A DNA stretch of 64,000 nucleotides from Oreohelix idahoensis (GCA_024509875.1 JAMPIV010005824.1:569001-633000), one strand, 5' to 3'; shown: positions 50,153 through 60,607, counted from the first letter of the stretch. A program made the numbers and translations. Notes: generated from the letters alone by a model not told the origin.

Positions 50153-50216
50153 AAAATGTAAGATAACTGCCTCCTTGGGGCTCCTTCTTTGTTGTCACAT
50201 TATATGTCAACTTGTT

Positions 50217-50355
50217 TCTATTGTTATATGCATTGTAATCTTTGTCTACTGTCATATGTATTGTAATCTTTGTCTACTGTCATATGTATTCTAATCTCTG
50301 TCTGCTGTCATATGTATTCTAATCTTTGTCTACTGTCATATGTATTCTAACTTTT
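50217..50355. repeat. 28-bp tandem repeat, about 5 copies
   Basis: The unit is GTCATATGTATTGTAATC followed by TTTGTCTACT, with a G-to-C variant in later copies. Confidence 0.9.
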
Positions 50356-50456
50356 TATTTCTCATAACATGTCAAGAATGCAAACTACATCTTTCTGAAC
50401 TTTGACCTCTTTCAAGACAATAATTATATACAACACAATAGATTGTTTTGTTGTTT

Positions 50457-50507
50457 ACCTCTACACCTCACGGTAGAAGGGGAACGACTAAGTAAGTAAG
50501 TAAGTTG
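50457..50507 (+). mobile_element. LINE family B, terminal ~50 bp with (TAAG)n tail
   Basis: CCTCTACACCTCACGGTAG through CGACTAAGTAAGTAAG matches exactly the end of the copy at 35807-36056. It is a severely 5'-truncated insertion. Confidence 0.8.
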
Positions 50508-51429
50508 TTGTTTAACTAGAACTGCTGAGCTTCTCACTCTTTAGCAGCCAATATCAAGTTGAAGACTCCTTGGTATTATCTACACTGTAAATCTAGGCTT
50601 TTCCTGTGGCTTTTCTGAAACGTGTTGAGCTGAAGTCATGAGCTCCAGTTTCTCCAGCTTGGCTTGCATGTAAAGGATCTTCCCATCTTGTCCCAAGCTA
50701 GGAGTAAGAAGTGTGTGGCATACTGTGCATTCCCCGCCATCCAAGGGGGCTCTCCAACTATGCAGAGCTAAAATGCTGTACTCTGGTTCGAGGCTCTCCC
50801 AAGGAATTGTCACGTCCTGCACAGAACCACTTCTCAGCTTCTCCTGCCTATCACTGGGTCCACAGTGAGATCCTTCTGCATGCAGTCAACCAAATCAAAG
50901 CCAAAGAATTATGCCTGGGGCTCAAGTGACTTCTCCAAGCTTAGTGTGCAATGCTGGGTTCTCAACACGTTTCACCACAGGGGGAATCCCTGGAAGTGTG
51001 TGGATGATTTCAAGAGAATGAGTATGTAATTAGCCTCACAGACATAGGTTCACTTCCATGTCCATATATATTAGCATTGTGCATAGCTGGTAGTCATATG
51101 ACTCCAGATATGCCTCCATGCATACAACACAATAGAAAAAGATAATAACAAGATAGCTTTGACTAAAGTTGAACTCTTGCAAGAATAGTGTACTCAAAAG
51201 ACAGCACAGGAATGAAAATAATGGGAATTACATTTGCTTTGGTTAACCAAAGTTAATTTTCAATAATAAACTACTGAAGTGTGTTACGTCTGGAAAGTAA
51301 GAAACAAAAGCTATTAGGAAGTATTACCATCATATTAACATTAATATTTTCTTCAACAACACACGCACATATTTATTCAGTTTTCTTGTCTTTTTTTTTT
51401 TAAGCTTTGAATTTCACAACACCTTGTGT
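50508..51429. other. Intergenic; one open segment (50577-50819, minus) of unknown nature
   Basis: On the minus strand, AG at 50820 is followed by 80 open codons (including HSWRAPLDGGECTVCHTLL) up to a stop. The pyrimidine tract before the AG is poor and the peptide is not recognised. Confidence 0.3.
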
Positions 51430-51553
51430 GATAATTTTTTAGTAAGTTCATTAACTTGAGTTGACATTTGTCACTGGTCATGTAGAACCTAGATGGGCCT
51501 GCTTGCTCAAATCTTAATGCTTAGAAAATAAAGTTTAATCGTTCGTTCGTTCA
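51430..51553 (+). mobile_element. Possible LINE 3' end with TCGT-type tail
   Basis: AAATAAAGTTTAATCGTTCGTTCGTTC resembles the AATAAAGATTTCG plus TTCG end of the CR1/L2-like LINE at 41494. Upstream similarity is weak, so only the tail supports the call (the tail lies at 51527-51552). Confidence 0.35.
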
Positions 51554-52519
51554 TCTGAGCATTCATACAAGTAAATCCAGTTAACAGACATAAACAGTGT
51601 GTAAACAGCAGAGACGAATATATACACAAAGTGTGTAAACAGCAACAGATATCATTACATATTAGAACCTGATATGATGTGTGGACAGCTGAAGTCGGTT
51701 AGCATATGTAATGTACAAAGAACAGCAACCATCAAAATACACACTGTGCAGAGAACAACAGCAGACTACAAGAAACATACAATGTGTCAACATCAACAAG
51801 AGTTGAAAACGTAATGTGTAAACAACAAATATTAGCGTACAAAGTTTGAACAACAATACCGTGTAACACTAACATACATGCTTTTTCACTTCCCAGGTTT
51901 GGTTTTGCTAGTGTAAAAAACATGGTATCAAAATACAAATATTAAAGTTTATTGAGTTCATTACAAAAATAAACATCTGATAAGGACAAAGATGACAGAA
52001 ACCTCAATAATTTGTGAGAGAACATGGCTGACAAGTTACGAAGGTAGATCAGAAGGTCTTTACATCCAATTCTACAGGCTGACTGGAAAGTCACTTTCTT
52101 TTTGTACGTAGAAATTTTTAAAAACTCATATTCAACTAATATATGTGAAACAACCATAAAAAAAAGACAATTAACTACTATTTTATCACATTAAAATGCT
52201 ATGTCACTTTATTATGACAGTCCAGTGTGAGATCCTGCTTGTTCTACCCATGACTTCATGACAGGGAACAATTTTTTCTATCTGGTGTAACATCAGTTTA
52301 CTAGACCATTTTAGATTTTTATTTTTTAAAATTTTGTTTCTGGGAATACATTAAAAAAATACTTATTCGTCAAATGGCATTTATTGCTCATTATTTTGAA
52401 ATTTTGTTTCATGTATATCCAATGGACATAAGTAAGGATATAAACATTTAAAAAATAGATAGTGACTTTTCAATCACCTTTTTTTTAATATTAAAATAAA
52501 CAAAGCAATAATCTTATTA
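51554..52519. other. Intergenic; loosely repeated AACAGCA/GTGTAAAC motifs
   Basis: Positions 51590-51870 hold a degenerate recurrence of GTGTAAACAGCA-like words. No gene is visible. Confidence 0.4.
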
Positions 52520-52882
52520 CAGGCATACCTCGCTTTATTGCGCTTCACGTTATTGCGCATCGCTTTATTGCGCTTTTTTTTTCAAATTATTCATGTTTAT
52601 TTATTAGAACGTGCCTTCTTCTTCTGACAGATTTTGCCATAAAGATTACGATTCGCTGAAGGCTCAGAGATGAAGATTGACATTTTTTTTTAGCAATAAA
52701 GTATTTTTAATTTTACAGTACATTGTTTTTTATTTTAGACCTAGCGCTATTGCGCACTTAACAGGCATAATGTAAACATGATTTTAGGCTTTTATATGCA
52801 CTGGGAAGCCAAAAAAATGGGTGTGACCCGCTTTATTGCGGTGGTTTGGAACCGGATCTGCAGTATCTCCGAGGTATGCCTG
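52520..52882. mobile_element. Tigger/pogo-type MITE (363 bp), TA target duplication
   Basis: The element starts CAGGCATACCTCG and ends CGAGGTATGCCTG, with TA directly outside both ends (52518-52519 and 52883-52884). The ends are perfect 13-bp inverted repeats. Subterminal CTTTATTGCGC words occur at both sides. The interior has GATTCGCTGAAGGCTCAGA, AGCAATAAAGTATTTT, TTTATATGCACTGGGAAGCC and GTGTGACCCGCTTTATTGCG. From memory these are the landmarks, in the same order, of the short internally deleted derivatives of mammalian Tigger1. There is no transposase, so it depended on one elsewhere in the genome. Confidence 0.85.
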
Positions 52883-52960
52883 TATATAAATATTACTGAA
52901 AACCTATCTACCTACACTTTTGTGTAATCATAGTGTGTAATCATCAACATCATCATTTTC

Positions 52961-53135
52961 CTTTTCGCTCCCTATGGAACATGGAGCCACTACTGGCCCC
53001 ATAGCAGAAAGCCAGCACCAAGTATTAACATGCTGTGGTGGTTGTGGTAGCAATTTGTTTGACATGATGAGGTTGCCAGGCCCAGGTCCAACCTCATATT
53101 AGTTGCCTTGTACAACATGATTATGGTGTGTACTG
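52961..53135 (+). repeat. Dispersed repeat R3
   Basis: It has CGCTCCCTATGGAACATGGAG, TTGACATGATGAGGTTGCCA and CATATTAGTTGCCTTGTAC, as in the other copies, again in plus orientation. Confidence 0.65.
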
Positions 53136-53282
53136 AAGCATTTATCCCAGTGCTGTACTAGCTCGGATGCACCATCAACAGAGATCTGTGGCAACTGGTC
53201 AAGCAGCTATATGTAAACGTACAAAAGCTTATCTCTGTCTAAACATCTACCAAACAGGAAATTTCTACAGTCAATCAATCAA

Positions 53283-54265
53283 TCAATACCCTTTTGCTCC
53301 CCGAGGAGCATAGGCCTTCAACAAACACATGCCAAGTCTTCCTGTCCTGTGCCATCCGCTCAAGTTCCCTCCAACTCTGTCTATATTACTGCCAAGATAT
53401 GTGTACGATTCTACATTCTTTAGTGGTGTTTCTTCAAGTTCAACCTTGTTATCATTTCTTGCATTTATTCTCATAATCTTTGTCTTTTCCTTGTGTATTT
53501 TCAGGCCCACTTGTTGTGACCTGTCATAGAGAATTTTCTCTTGCATCTGATTATGGTTATGGGACAGAAGGGCCAAGTCATCTGCAAAATCCAGATCATC
53601 AAGCTGTTTAGTCAGATTCCATTTCTGTTGTGTGATGTCGATGTTTTCATAACCCAATCTATTGCTAGTAAGAAAAGAAATGGAGACAAGAGGCATCCCT
53701 GTCTTACTACCATTCTAATCCTAAACGGTTCTGTAAGTTGTCCTTCATGAAGAACTCTGCATGTCATGTCTTCATAGGGCTTCCTTATTAAGTTAATGAT
53801 CTTCATGGGAACTCCATAATGCCTCATCAATATCCAAAGTGATTCTCTGTCTACACTGTCAAATGTCTTTTCATAGTCCACGAATCTGATGTATAGCAGT
53901 GAATTCCATTCCTGACTTTGTTCAACTATTATTCTCAATGTGGCTATCTGGTCTGTACAGGATCTGTTATGTCAAAAACCTGCTAGTTCATCTCTCAGTT
54001 GCTTGTCTATGGACTCTTTTAATCTCTCAAGGATAATTCTGTTTAATACTTTTCCTGGCACTGATAGTAACATTAGTCCTCTATAATTTCTGCACTCTTG
54101 TAAATGTCCCTTTTTAGGCAAACCCATTCTGCTGGTATTTCCTCTCTCCCAGACTTTGCCAAGTAGTTTGTATAATATCTCTGTAGAGGAATCAATATCT
54201 GTTTTGATGGCCTCTGCTGGAATGACATCTGGGCCAGCTGCTTTTCCACCTTTCAGAAGCTTTAT
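53283..54265 (-). pseudogene. LINE-A copy 3, older host copy, 3' part (RT fragments)
   Basis: Two minus-strand frames (53612-53938 and 53283-53696) hold RT pieces: FVDYEKTFDSVDRESLW, VVRQGCLLSPFLFLLAIDW and DLDFADDLALLSH, then YTYLGSNIDRVGG. Frameshifts and an internal deletion toward the 3' end show decay. It ends near 53283 at a TCAATCAATCAATCAA tail. The copy continues at 56968 on the other side of a younger LINE-A insertion, as shown by the 11-bp duplication AGAAGCTTTAT. Confidence 0.8.
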
Positions 54266-54851
54266 TCATAACCCTCCACTCCCAAACTGGAGCATAGGCC
54301 TTCAACAAACACATGCCAAGTCCTCCTGTCACGTGCCATCACCTCAAATTCTCTCCATGTTCTCCTCACCACCTTCACCTCCGTCTCCAGCTCTCCTCTC
54401 CAAGCGCCTCCCAGTCCACCTCTGCCTCTCTTGTCCTGGGGGTTCCAGAACAAGGACTGCCCTCCAATGCCATCAACAGGACTTCTCAGCGCGTGTCCTA
54501 TCCATCGCCCTCCCCTCATCTCCTGTTCCACCGGCACCCGTCCAGCCCTTGTCACCAGCTCCATGCCGGCAACCCTGTCATACCACCCAATCCCTCTATT
54601 CTACGCAAGCACCCATCCATGAAAGTCTGTAGCTTTTTGGCCGCTGTCTCTGCCGTTCCCCATGTCTCCGAGCCACACAACAGGACCGACCTCACACCTG
54701 AGCCGAAGACTCTCATCCTCGCTTTGGATCCCATTTCTCCTGTTCTCCATACACTTCCCAACGCAATGAAAGATCCTCTTGCCCCCTGTATTCTCACTCT
54801 GATATCACCGTCTGTCCCTCCAACCCTGTCCATACTACCGCCAAGACATGC

Positions 54852-56042
54852 CTACGATTCCACATCCTGCACTGGTGTCCCCTCAAGCTCAACCCTGCCA
54901 TCACTACCTGCATCTAATCTCACTACCTTTGTCCTTTCCCTGTGTATTTTCAGACCCAATTGCCGTGACCTCTCATTGAGTGTTTTCAATCTGCCCCGCA
55001 TCTGATTACGGTCATGGGACAGAAGAGCCAAGTCATCAGCAAAATCCAGATCATCCAACTGCTTAGTCAGAGTCCACTGGATTCCATTTCTGTTGTGTGT
55101 TGTCGATGATCTCATAACCCAATCTATTGCCAGCAAGAAAAGAAATGGAGACAAGAGGCATCCCTGTCGCACTCCTGTTCCCATCCCAAACGGTTCCGCA
55201 AGCTGTCCCTCGTGAAGAACTCCGCATGCCATGTCCTCATATGTTTTCTTTATTAAATTAATGATCTTCAGGGGAACTCCATAATGCCTCATCAATTTCC
55301 AAAGTGATTCTCTGTCTACACTGTCAAATGCCTTTTCGTAGTCCACAAATCCGATGTATAGTGGTGAATTCCATTCCAGACTTTGTTCAACTATTATTCT
55401 CAAAGTGGCTATCTGGTCTGTACATGATCTGTTTTGTCGGAAACCTGCTTGTTCATCTCTCAGTTTCTTGTCTATGGACTCTTTTAATCTCTCAAGGATA
55501 ATTCTGTTTAATACTTTTCCTGGCACTGATAGTAACATTATTCCTCTATAATTTGTGCACTCTTGCAAATTTCCCTTCTTAGGCAGCTTAACCAGATATC
55601 CTTCCTTCCATTCTACTGGTATCTCTTCCTTTTCCCAGACTTTACCAAATAATTTATATAACATCTCTGTAGCCGTGTCGATATCTGCTCCGATGGCCTC
55701 TGCCGGAATGCCATCAGGTCCAAACGCCCCTCCATGTCCTAGAAGCCCTATGGCTTTCCCTATTTTCTCCCTCGCTGGTCTTTCACTGTCAATCTGCAGC
55801 TCCTCCTCCGCTGGCCGGACGTCCGGCGGGTTTTGTGCAGCTGGTCTATTGAGAAGGTCCCCAAAATATTCTGTCCACCTCTTCATTTGCTCCCGTATAT
55901 TGCTGAGCAGTTTCCCATTCTTGTCTTTTATGAGGCAACTTGTTTGCTTGTATTTCCCTGTTAGCTTCTTTGTGCTGCCACACAGTTCTCTCACATTTCC
56001 CCTGGCCGCAGCATCCTCTGCCCCCCCCCCCCCACTCCTCAA
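54852..56042 (-). pseudogene. LINE-A copy 2, reverse-transcriptase ORF (396 codons)
   Basis: The frame covers the RT: IGLLGHGGAFGPDGIPAEAI, KLPKKGNLQECTNYRGIMLL, FVDYEKAFDSVDRESLW (motif A), GVRQGCLLSPFLFLLAIDW (motif B), DLDFADDLALLSHDRNQMRG (motif C), ending DAGSDGRVELEGTPVQDVES. The downstream parts lie in other frames at 54552-54833 (thumb, LLCGSETWG) and 54262-54564 (C-terminus, GRGGLGGAWRGE). A-to-G change cannot create stop codons and can remove them, which helps explain the long frame despite the mutations. The C-terminus has become Gly/Arg-rich. Confidence 0.85.
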
Positions 56043-56297
56043 TATACTTCCTCTTGTCTCTTTTGATACTTCTTTTTACTTCTTTGTTTGCTTCTGTGTA
56101 TACTTCCTGAGCCTTGGCCTCGGAACCTCTGGCCTTGCCTGCACCCATATCTGCCCTCTTGTTTTTTCTGTCTTTTATCCCATTGATGGCCTCTGTTGCC
56201 ATCCATGCCCTCTGTTATCTTTCCCCTTTCTCCAGCATTTCCTCACACGTCTCCTTCCATACAGTTTTGACCTGCTGCCAATAGTCTTCCATACTCC

Positions 56298-56825
56298 CTA
56301 CATCCCCCAGCTGTTGGAGCACTTGGAATCCGTTAGATACTGTGACCGCAAACTTGTCTCTTGATTTCTTAGCTGTCCTACATTAAACTGTTGTCTATAA
56401 TTTTGCATTGTTGCATATCTCTTGAGTTTCATTTCCACTTTGGCTATCAGAAGATGGTGATCCGATGCCACACCTGCCCCTCTATATACCCCTACATCCT
56501 GCAATGATGATCCAAACCTCTTGCCTATGCATATATGATCAATCTGATTTTCTGTTCTATGGTCTGGTGATATCCATGTTGCCTTGTGCATTCTCTTATG
56601 CGGAAATATGCCTCCTCCTATAGCCAGCTGATTTGAAGCACAGAAGTTTGCAAATAGTTCCCCATTTTCATTCATTATTCCTAGCCCATGTTTTCCCATG
56701 ACTTCTTCAAATCCGGTGTTGACTGTACCTATCTTTGCATTCATGTCACCCATCAAAACTGTGATGTCTCTTCTTCTTACTTTATCCATAATTTCCTGTA
56801 GTCTAGTATAAAATGCTTCTTTCAC
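56298..56825 (-). pseudogene. LINE-A copy 2, endonuclease ORF fragment
   Basis: It contains DITVLMGDMNAKIG, HKATWISPDHRTENQIDHIC and GVASDHHLLIAKVEM of an APE-type endonuclease. The first ~70 residues of the domain lie in another frame upstream (to 56967). The linker toward the RT is shifted at about 56200 (frame 55846-56202). A short poly-C run near 56023-56034 marks one frame break. Confidence 0.8.
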
Positions 56826-56967
56826 AGACTCTTCTTTGTCATTAGTTGGTGCATAACATTGGATGACATTTACATGAATTTTCTTTTTAGCTGTTTTGAA
56901 AGTAGCTGTTATTATTCTGGGTCCAACAGCTTCCCATTCAATGAGTGCTTTCTGTGCTTCTTTAGAT

Positions 56968-57105
56968 AGAAGCTTTATGGCTTTCTTTATTTCTTCTCTA
57001 CTTGGTCATTCACAGCTGATTAGTAGCTCCTCTTTTGCTGGCTGGATGTCTGGGGGATTAGTTGGAGCTGGTCTATTGAGAAGTTCCTCAAAATGTTCAA
57101 ATTTC
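56968..57105 (-). pseudogene. LINE-A copy 3, older host copy, 5' remnant
   Basis: It carries the endonuclease/RT linker (PDIQPAKEEL-type region, homologous to 20565-20690). It is the continuation of copy 3 beyond the nested copy 2. Similarity stops near 57105, so copy 3 was itself 5'-truncated. Confidence 0.75.
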
Positions 57106-57329
57106 TACAGTGGTCTGAACAAATGGACGTCACTTTAGGTCTATAATCTTTTATCTCAGCACCCTAAAACTGAAATATTCTGACAATTGATAGTTTCAAT
57201 TGGCTACTTTTTTTAAAACCACAATTTGGACATTTTGAAACGATTTAGGGCAACTTTGGGCTATTTTTTAACACTGTTTCTGCAACTTTTTTGACAATTT
57301 GGACTACTTTTCTGACATGATTTGGGCGA

Positions 57330-58326
57330 CATCTCATCATCATCTCAGCCCGTAACCCGTCATGGGTCATAGGGGTGCCATGGTGGAAGCATCAGCAGAC
57401 AGGGTCCTCCACTGCTCTCTATCCTCAGCAATGCGTACAAGTGTGGAAAAACCGTGTCCTGCCCATTCTTTGATGTTATCAGCCCAGGATTTTCTCTGCC
57501 TTCCTCTTCTCCGTTTACCTTCGACTGTTCCCTGAAGGATCGTTTTCGAAAGGGAGTCATGACGAGTTACATGCCCAAACCAGGCAAGCTTTCGACGTTT
57601 CACTATTGACAAAAGTGGTTCTTGGTGGCCTGCATAGGTGTTTATCTTCTCTCTAACATAGACATTTGTTTTGTGCTCTTTATAGCAAATGCGCAAAATT
57701 CTTCTATAACATTTATGCTCGAAAGCCTGAATCCTTCGCTCCGTATCTGCAGTGAGTGTCCAGCCCTCACACCCATACAAGAGAATAGATAATACAAGTG
57801 ATTTGTATAATTTGATCTTCACAGGAAAACTGATGTTACTTTTCCAGATCACATTCAACCTTGTCATGGCAGCTGAGGCCATCTCAAGTCTTGTCTTGAT
57901 TTCTTTAATTGATCTTCCATCACTACATATAGTGGACCCGAGATATTTAAAGGTGTTAACTTCTTCTAACGTTTGCCCATTTAACGTAATGTTGGTCGGA
58001 ACATGTTTCTTATGGCTATTCACCAATATCTTGCTTTTTTCTATATTAATTTCCATCCCATACGTTCTTGTTACTTTCTCCAGTCTAGAGGTAAGGTCTT
58101 GAAATTCTGATTCTGATCCAGCTATCAGATCAATATCATCAGCAAAATGTAGGTTGCACAGAGGTCGGCCTCCAATCGATATGGTTGATTTATAATCGTA
58201 GAGAGCCTCCTGCATAATATGTTCTAGATATATATTAAAGAGCACTGGTGACAGGATACATCCTTGGTGAACTCCTACATCTGAAAAACCTAAATAATCT
58301 GGTTTCCGAAACAAACCTGTCCTCAA
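57330..58326 (-). mobile_element. LINE family C, 5'-truncated, RT C-terminal ORF (319 codons)
   Basis: One open frame starts just before RT motif B (VHQGCILSPVLFNIYLEHIM), passes CNLHFADDIDLIAGS (motif C, FADD) and EEVNTFKYLGSTICSDG, then LLYGCEGWTL, KLAWFGHVTRHDSLSKTI, RRRGRQRKSWADNIKEWAG and AEDREQWRTL. The normally conserved VRQG is VHQG here. The 3' end closes near a GATGATGATGAG tail at 57335. The 5' border at 58326 lies ~20 bases from a 20-bp minisatellite. The frame is undamaged, suggesting a recent insertion of a truncated copy. Confidence 0.85.
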
Positions 58327-58348
58327 AGATTTTGGATAAAAAGTTACA

Positions 58349-58779
58349 GACCTGTAGGGACAAGATCACAGCTGTAGGGACAAGATCACACCTGTAGGGA
58401 CAAGATCACAGCTGTAGGGACAAGATCACACCTGTAGGGACAAGATCACAGCTGTAGGAACAAGATCACAGCTGTAGGGACAAGATCACAGCTGTAAGGA
58501 CAAGATCACAGCTGTAGGGACAAGATCACAGCTGTATGAACAAGATCACAGCTGTAGAGACAAGATCACAGCTGTAGGGACAAGATCACAGCTGTAGGGA
58601 CAAGATCACACCTGTAGGGACTAGATCACAGCTGTAGGGACAGATCACAGCTGTAGGGACAAGATCACAGCTGTAGGGACAAGATCACAGCTGTAGTGAC
58701 AAGATCACAGCTGTAGAGACAAGATCACAGCTGTAGGGACAAGATCACAGCTGTAGGGACAAGATCACAGCTGTAGGGA
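58349..58779. repeat. 20-bp minisatellite, about 21 copies
   Basis: The unit CTGTAGGGACAAGATCACAG is repeated with very few changes; some units have CACCTG for CACAGCTG and one unit is 19 bp. High uniformity points to recent expansion. Confidence 0.95.
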
Positions 58780-59832
58780 GCAGGGTGAACAATCAGTCAA
58801 AGTTTGTGATAGTCTGGGCTGTTGGTGCTTCATAGTTCATAATGAACAAATAGATACCATGCCTGTCAACTTGTACAGGAAAGGGATCATGTGTACAGCA
58901 CTTAAAAATTTGTGTCTGTGTACAGGTGTAAAAGCAGTCTGAACAGGTTGTTTTTTTCTGTAATTAGGTGTAAGATAAACACAGACACCTGCTGCAAAGA
59001 GTTTAAAGCATCTGTTGACATTTTTAAAGTTACAAAAGGTGTCTGTATTGCGTATAATGCAGCACATTCAAAATTTAAGGAATCAAGTTAATTTTAGCTA
59101 AAAATGTGTTTATTTTTTACTATTTTTAAATGATCTTCTGTATTACAAAAATGTCGGTATTTTTCTTACTTTGTAAGGTTTTTATTGGTATTGGGCAAAG
59201 GTTTGTAAAAACATGTACAGGCTTTATTGGTATGGCATACAGGATTTTATCTCAGGAGGCTGACAGGTATGGGATACTCTGACATAAATGTCCCATATAA
59301 ATTATATTATAATTTTTATATTATAATGTTGAAACATGGCCACATACCTTTTCCATTTGTACGTAATACAAATGTTTACCGTAAGTATTTTGGTAAACAG
59401 ATAATTAACACAACACTTCAATCTGCTATTCTATATAAATACATGTGTATGTATAAAAATATGTATATATTTGGGTGTGTGTGCATGGATGCATGCATAC
59501 ATGTAAATGTGTGTGTATGAAAAGGAATATGGTGATTTTTATAATGTTCATTTAATCAAAAAACGGTTCTTGTGCGTTAATTCACCGCTAAAATCAAATT
59601 GTGGAAATTTATTACCAAAACTGAGAACCGTACTTTTTCTTGACTGAAAAAGGTTGATTTCACATTGTGATTTGTTCCTCATGCATTCATAGTTGACACA
59701 CTTACGACAGACCCGCCCTCGACCCCCTCCCCCCCCCGGCCCCCCCCCCCCGTATTTTAAGTTTATAAACTAATAAAACGGTATTGAATCAGTTCTACAA
59801 GTTAACGGTACACAGGAAACAAGGGAAGTTGC
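58780..59832. other. Intergenic, no recognised gene; C-rich runs at 59726-59753
   Basis: The sequence is AT-rich with TG/TA-rich words near 59430-59520, then two C runs. Nothing classified. Confidence 0.45.
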
Positions 59833-60085
59833 TGCCGTTGACTTCTCTAACTCAAGATCAGAGTCAGGTATCCATTTACAGCTGGTTAGACTGATGCGTG
59901 ACACTCTGATCTTGAGTTAGAGAAGGCAACGGCAGCGAGGAAGGGAACAGGTGTCACGCATCAGTCTAACCAGCTGTAAATGGATACCTGACTCTGATCT
60001 TGAGTTAGAGAAGGCAACGGCAGCGAGGAAGGGAACAGGTGTCACGCATCAGTCTAACCAGCTGTAAATGGGTACCTGACTCTGA
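59833..60085. repeat. 88-bp tandem duplication with an inverted copy (long hairpin), derived from SINE R2 body
   Basis: The unit includes CTTGAGTTAGAGAAGGCAAC, GTGTCACGCATCAG and CCAGCTGTAAATGG. It occurs about twice in direct order (59903-60085) and once inverted (59833-59904). The arms are almost identical over ~70 bases. CAGCTGTAAATGG and CTTGAGTTAG also occur in SINE R2. Confidence 0.8.
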
Positions 60086-60134
60086 TAGGGACTTGAAAGC
60101 TGCTGATGATGATGATGATTATGATGACTAGCAA

Positions 60135-60300
60135 TTCCCTATACTTAAGGGTCTTTTATATTAGGACATGCGCCCTAATATAACCGACTAGGTTGAACGG
60201 GACGCGCCTCACCAAAACGAGACAAAACTGTAAAAAAAAAAAAGTTCGAGTAAGTTGTATTTTTTCCGGATTACAAAAAAAAAAAAAAAAAAAAAAAAAA
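60135..60300 (-). repeat. Dispersed repeat R4 copy followed by oligo-A tracts
   Basis: It is the reverse complement of the repeat at 11437-11540 (GGACATGCGCCCTAATATAA, GGACGCGCCTC, AAAACGAG). A 12-base and a ~25-base A run follow on the plus strand (60230, 60276-60300). Confidence 0.6.
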
Positions 60301-60471
60301 AGGACGGACGGGGTGGGTAAGAGATTTGTGACGTCGCGTAAGACCGTTCGACAATATCCTGCTTGACATTGCAGAATTTTGGCCTCCTCTGTAAATTATG
60401 CAGCTACGAACGAACATGTGTATGTCCTGATATGTGCCAAGCTTCAGCGATCTTTGGTGATCTGTTCCCCT

Positions 60472-60607
60472 CACGGTCCTTTTCAGGGCCCACAAAACTG
60501 CACCTACCACGGTCCTTTTCAGGGCCCACAAAACTGCACCTACCACGGTCCTTTTCAGGGCCCACAAAACTGCACCTACCACAGTCCTTTTCAGGGCCCA
60601 CAAAACC
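60472..60607. repeat. 36-bp tandem repeat, about 4 copies
   Basis: The unit contains CGGTCCTTTTCAGGGCCCAC and AAAACTGCACCTAC. Because 36 is a multiple of three, several frames stay open through it on both strands. There is no other coding evidence. Confidence 0.9.

Larger units (their letters stand above)
54266..56967 (-). mobile_element. LINE-A copy 2, young nested insertion, A-to-G hypermutated
   Basis: AGAAGCTTTAT flanks the element at 54255-54265 and 56968-56978, so the borders are exact. The copy is 5'-truncated inside the endonuclease and ends with GGGAGTGGAGGGTTATGA. Compared with copies 1 and 3 it shows dense T-to-C differences on the plus strand, that is A-to-G on the sense strand. 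They are especially dense in 54270-55245, 55690-55830 and 56220-56320, and sparse in 55245-55690. The protein changes accordingly (K to R, I to V, N to S, T to A, YGSETW to CGSETW). The older LINE sequence on either side does not show the bias. Confidence 0.85.

Noticed and set aside
54313..55005. Long plus-strand ORF rich in Pro and Ser (230 codons), and one at 55555-56364
   Set aside because: They are antisense shadows of the LINE-A reading frame; the A-to-G change on the sense strand removes stops and makes these frames look long.
58349..58779. CRISPR-like array
   Set aside because: Units are directly adjacent 20-bp repeats without unique spacers, in a eukaryotic context; it is a minisatellite.
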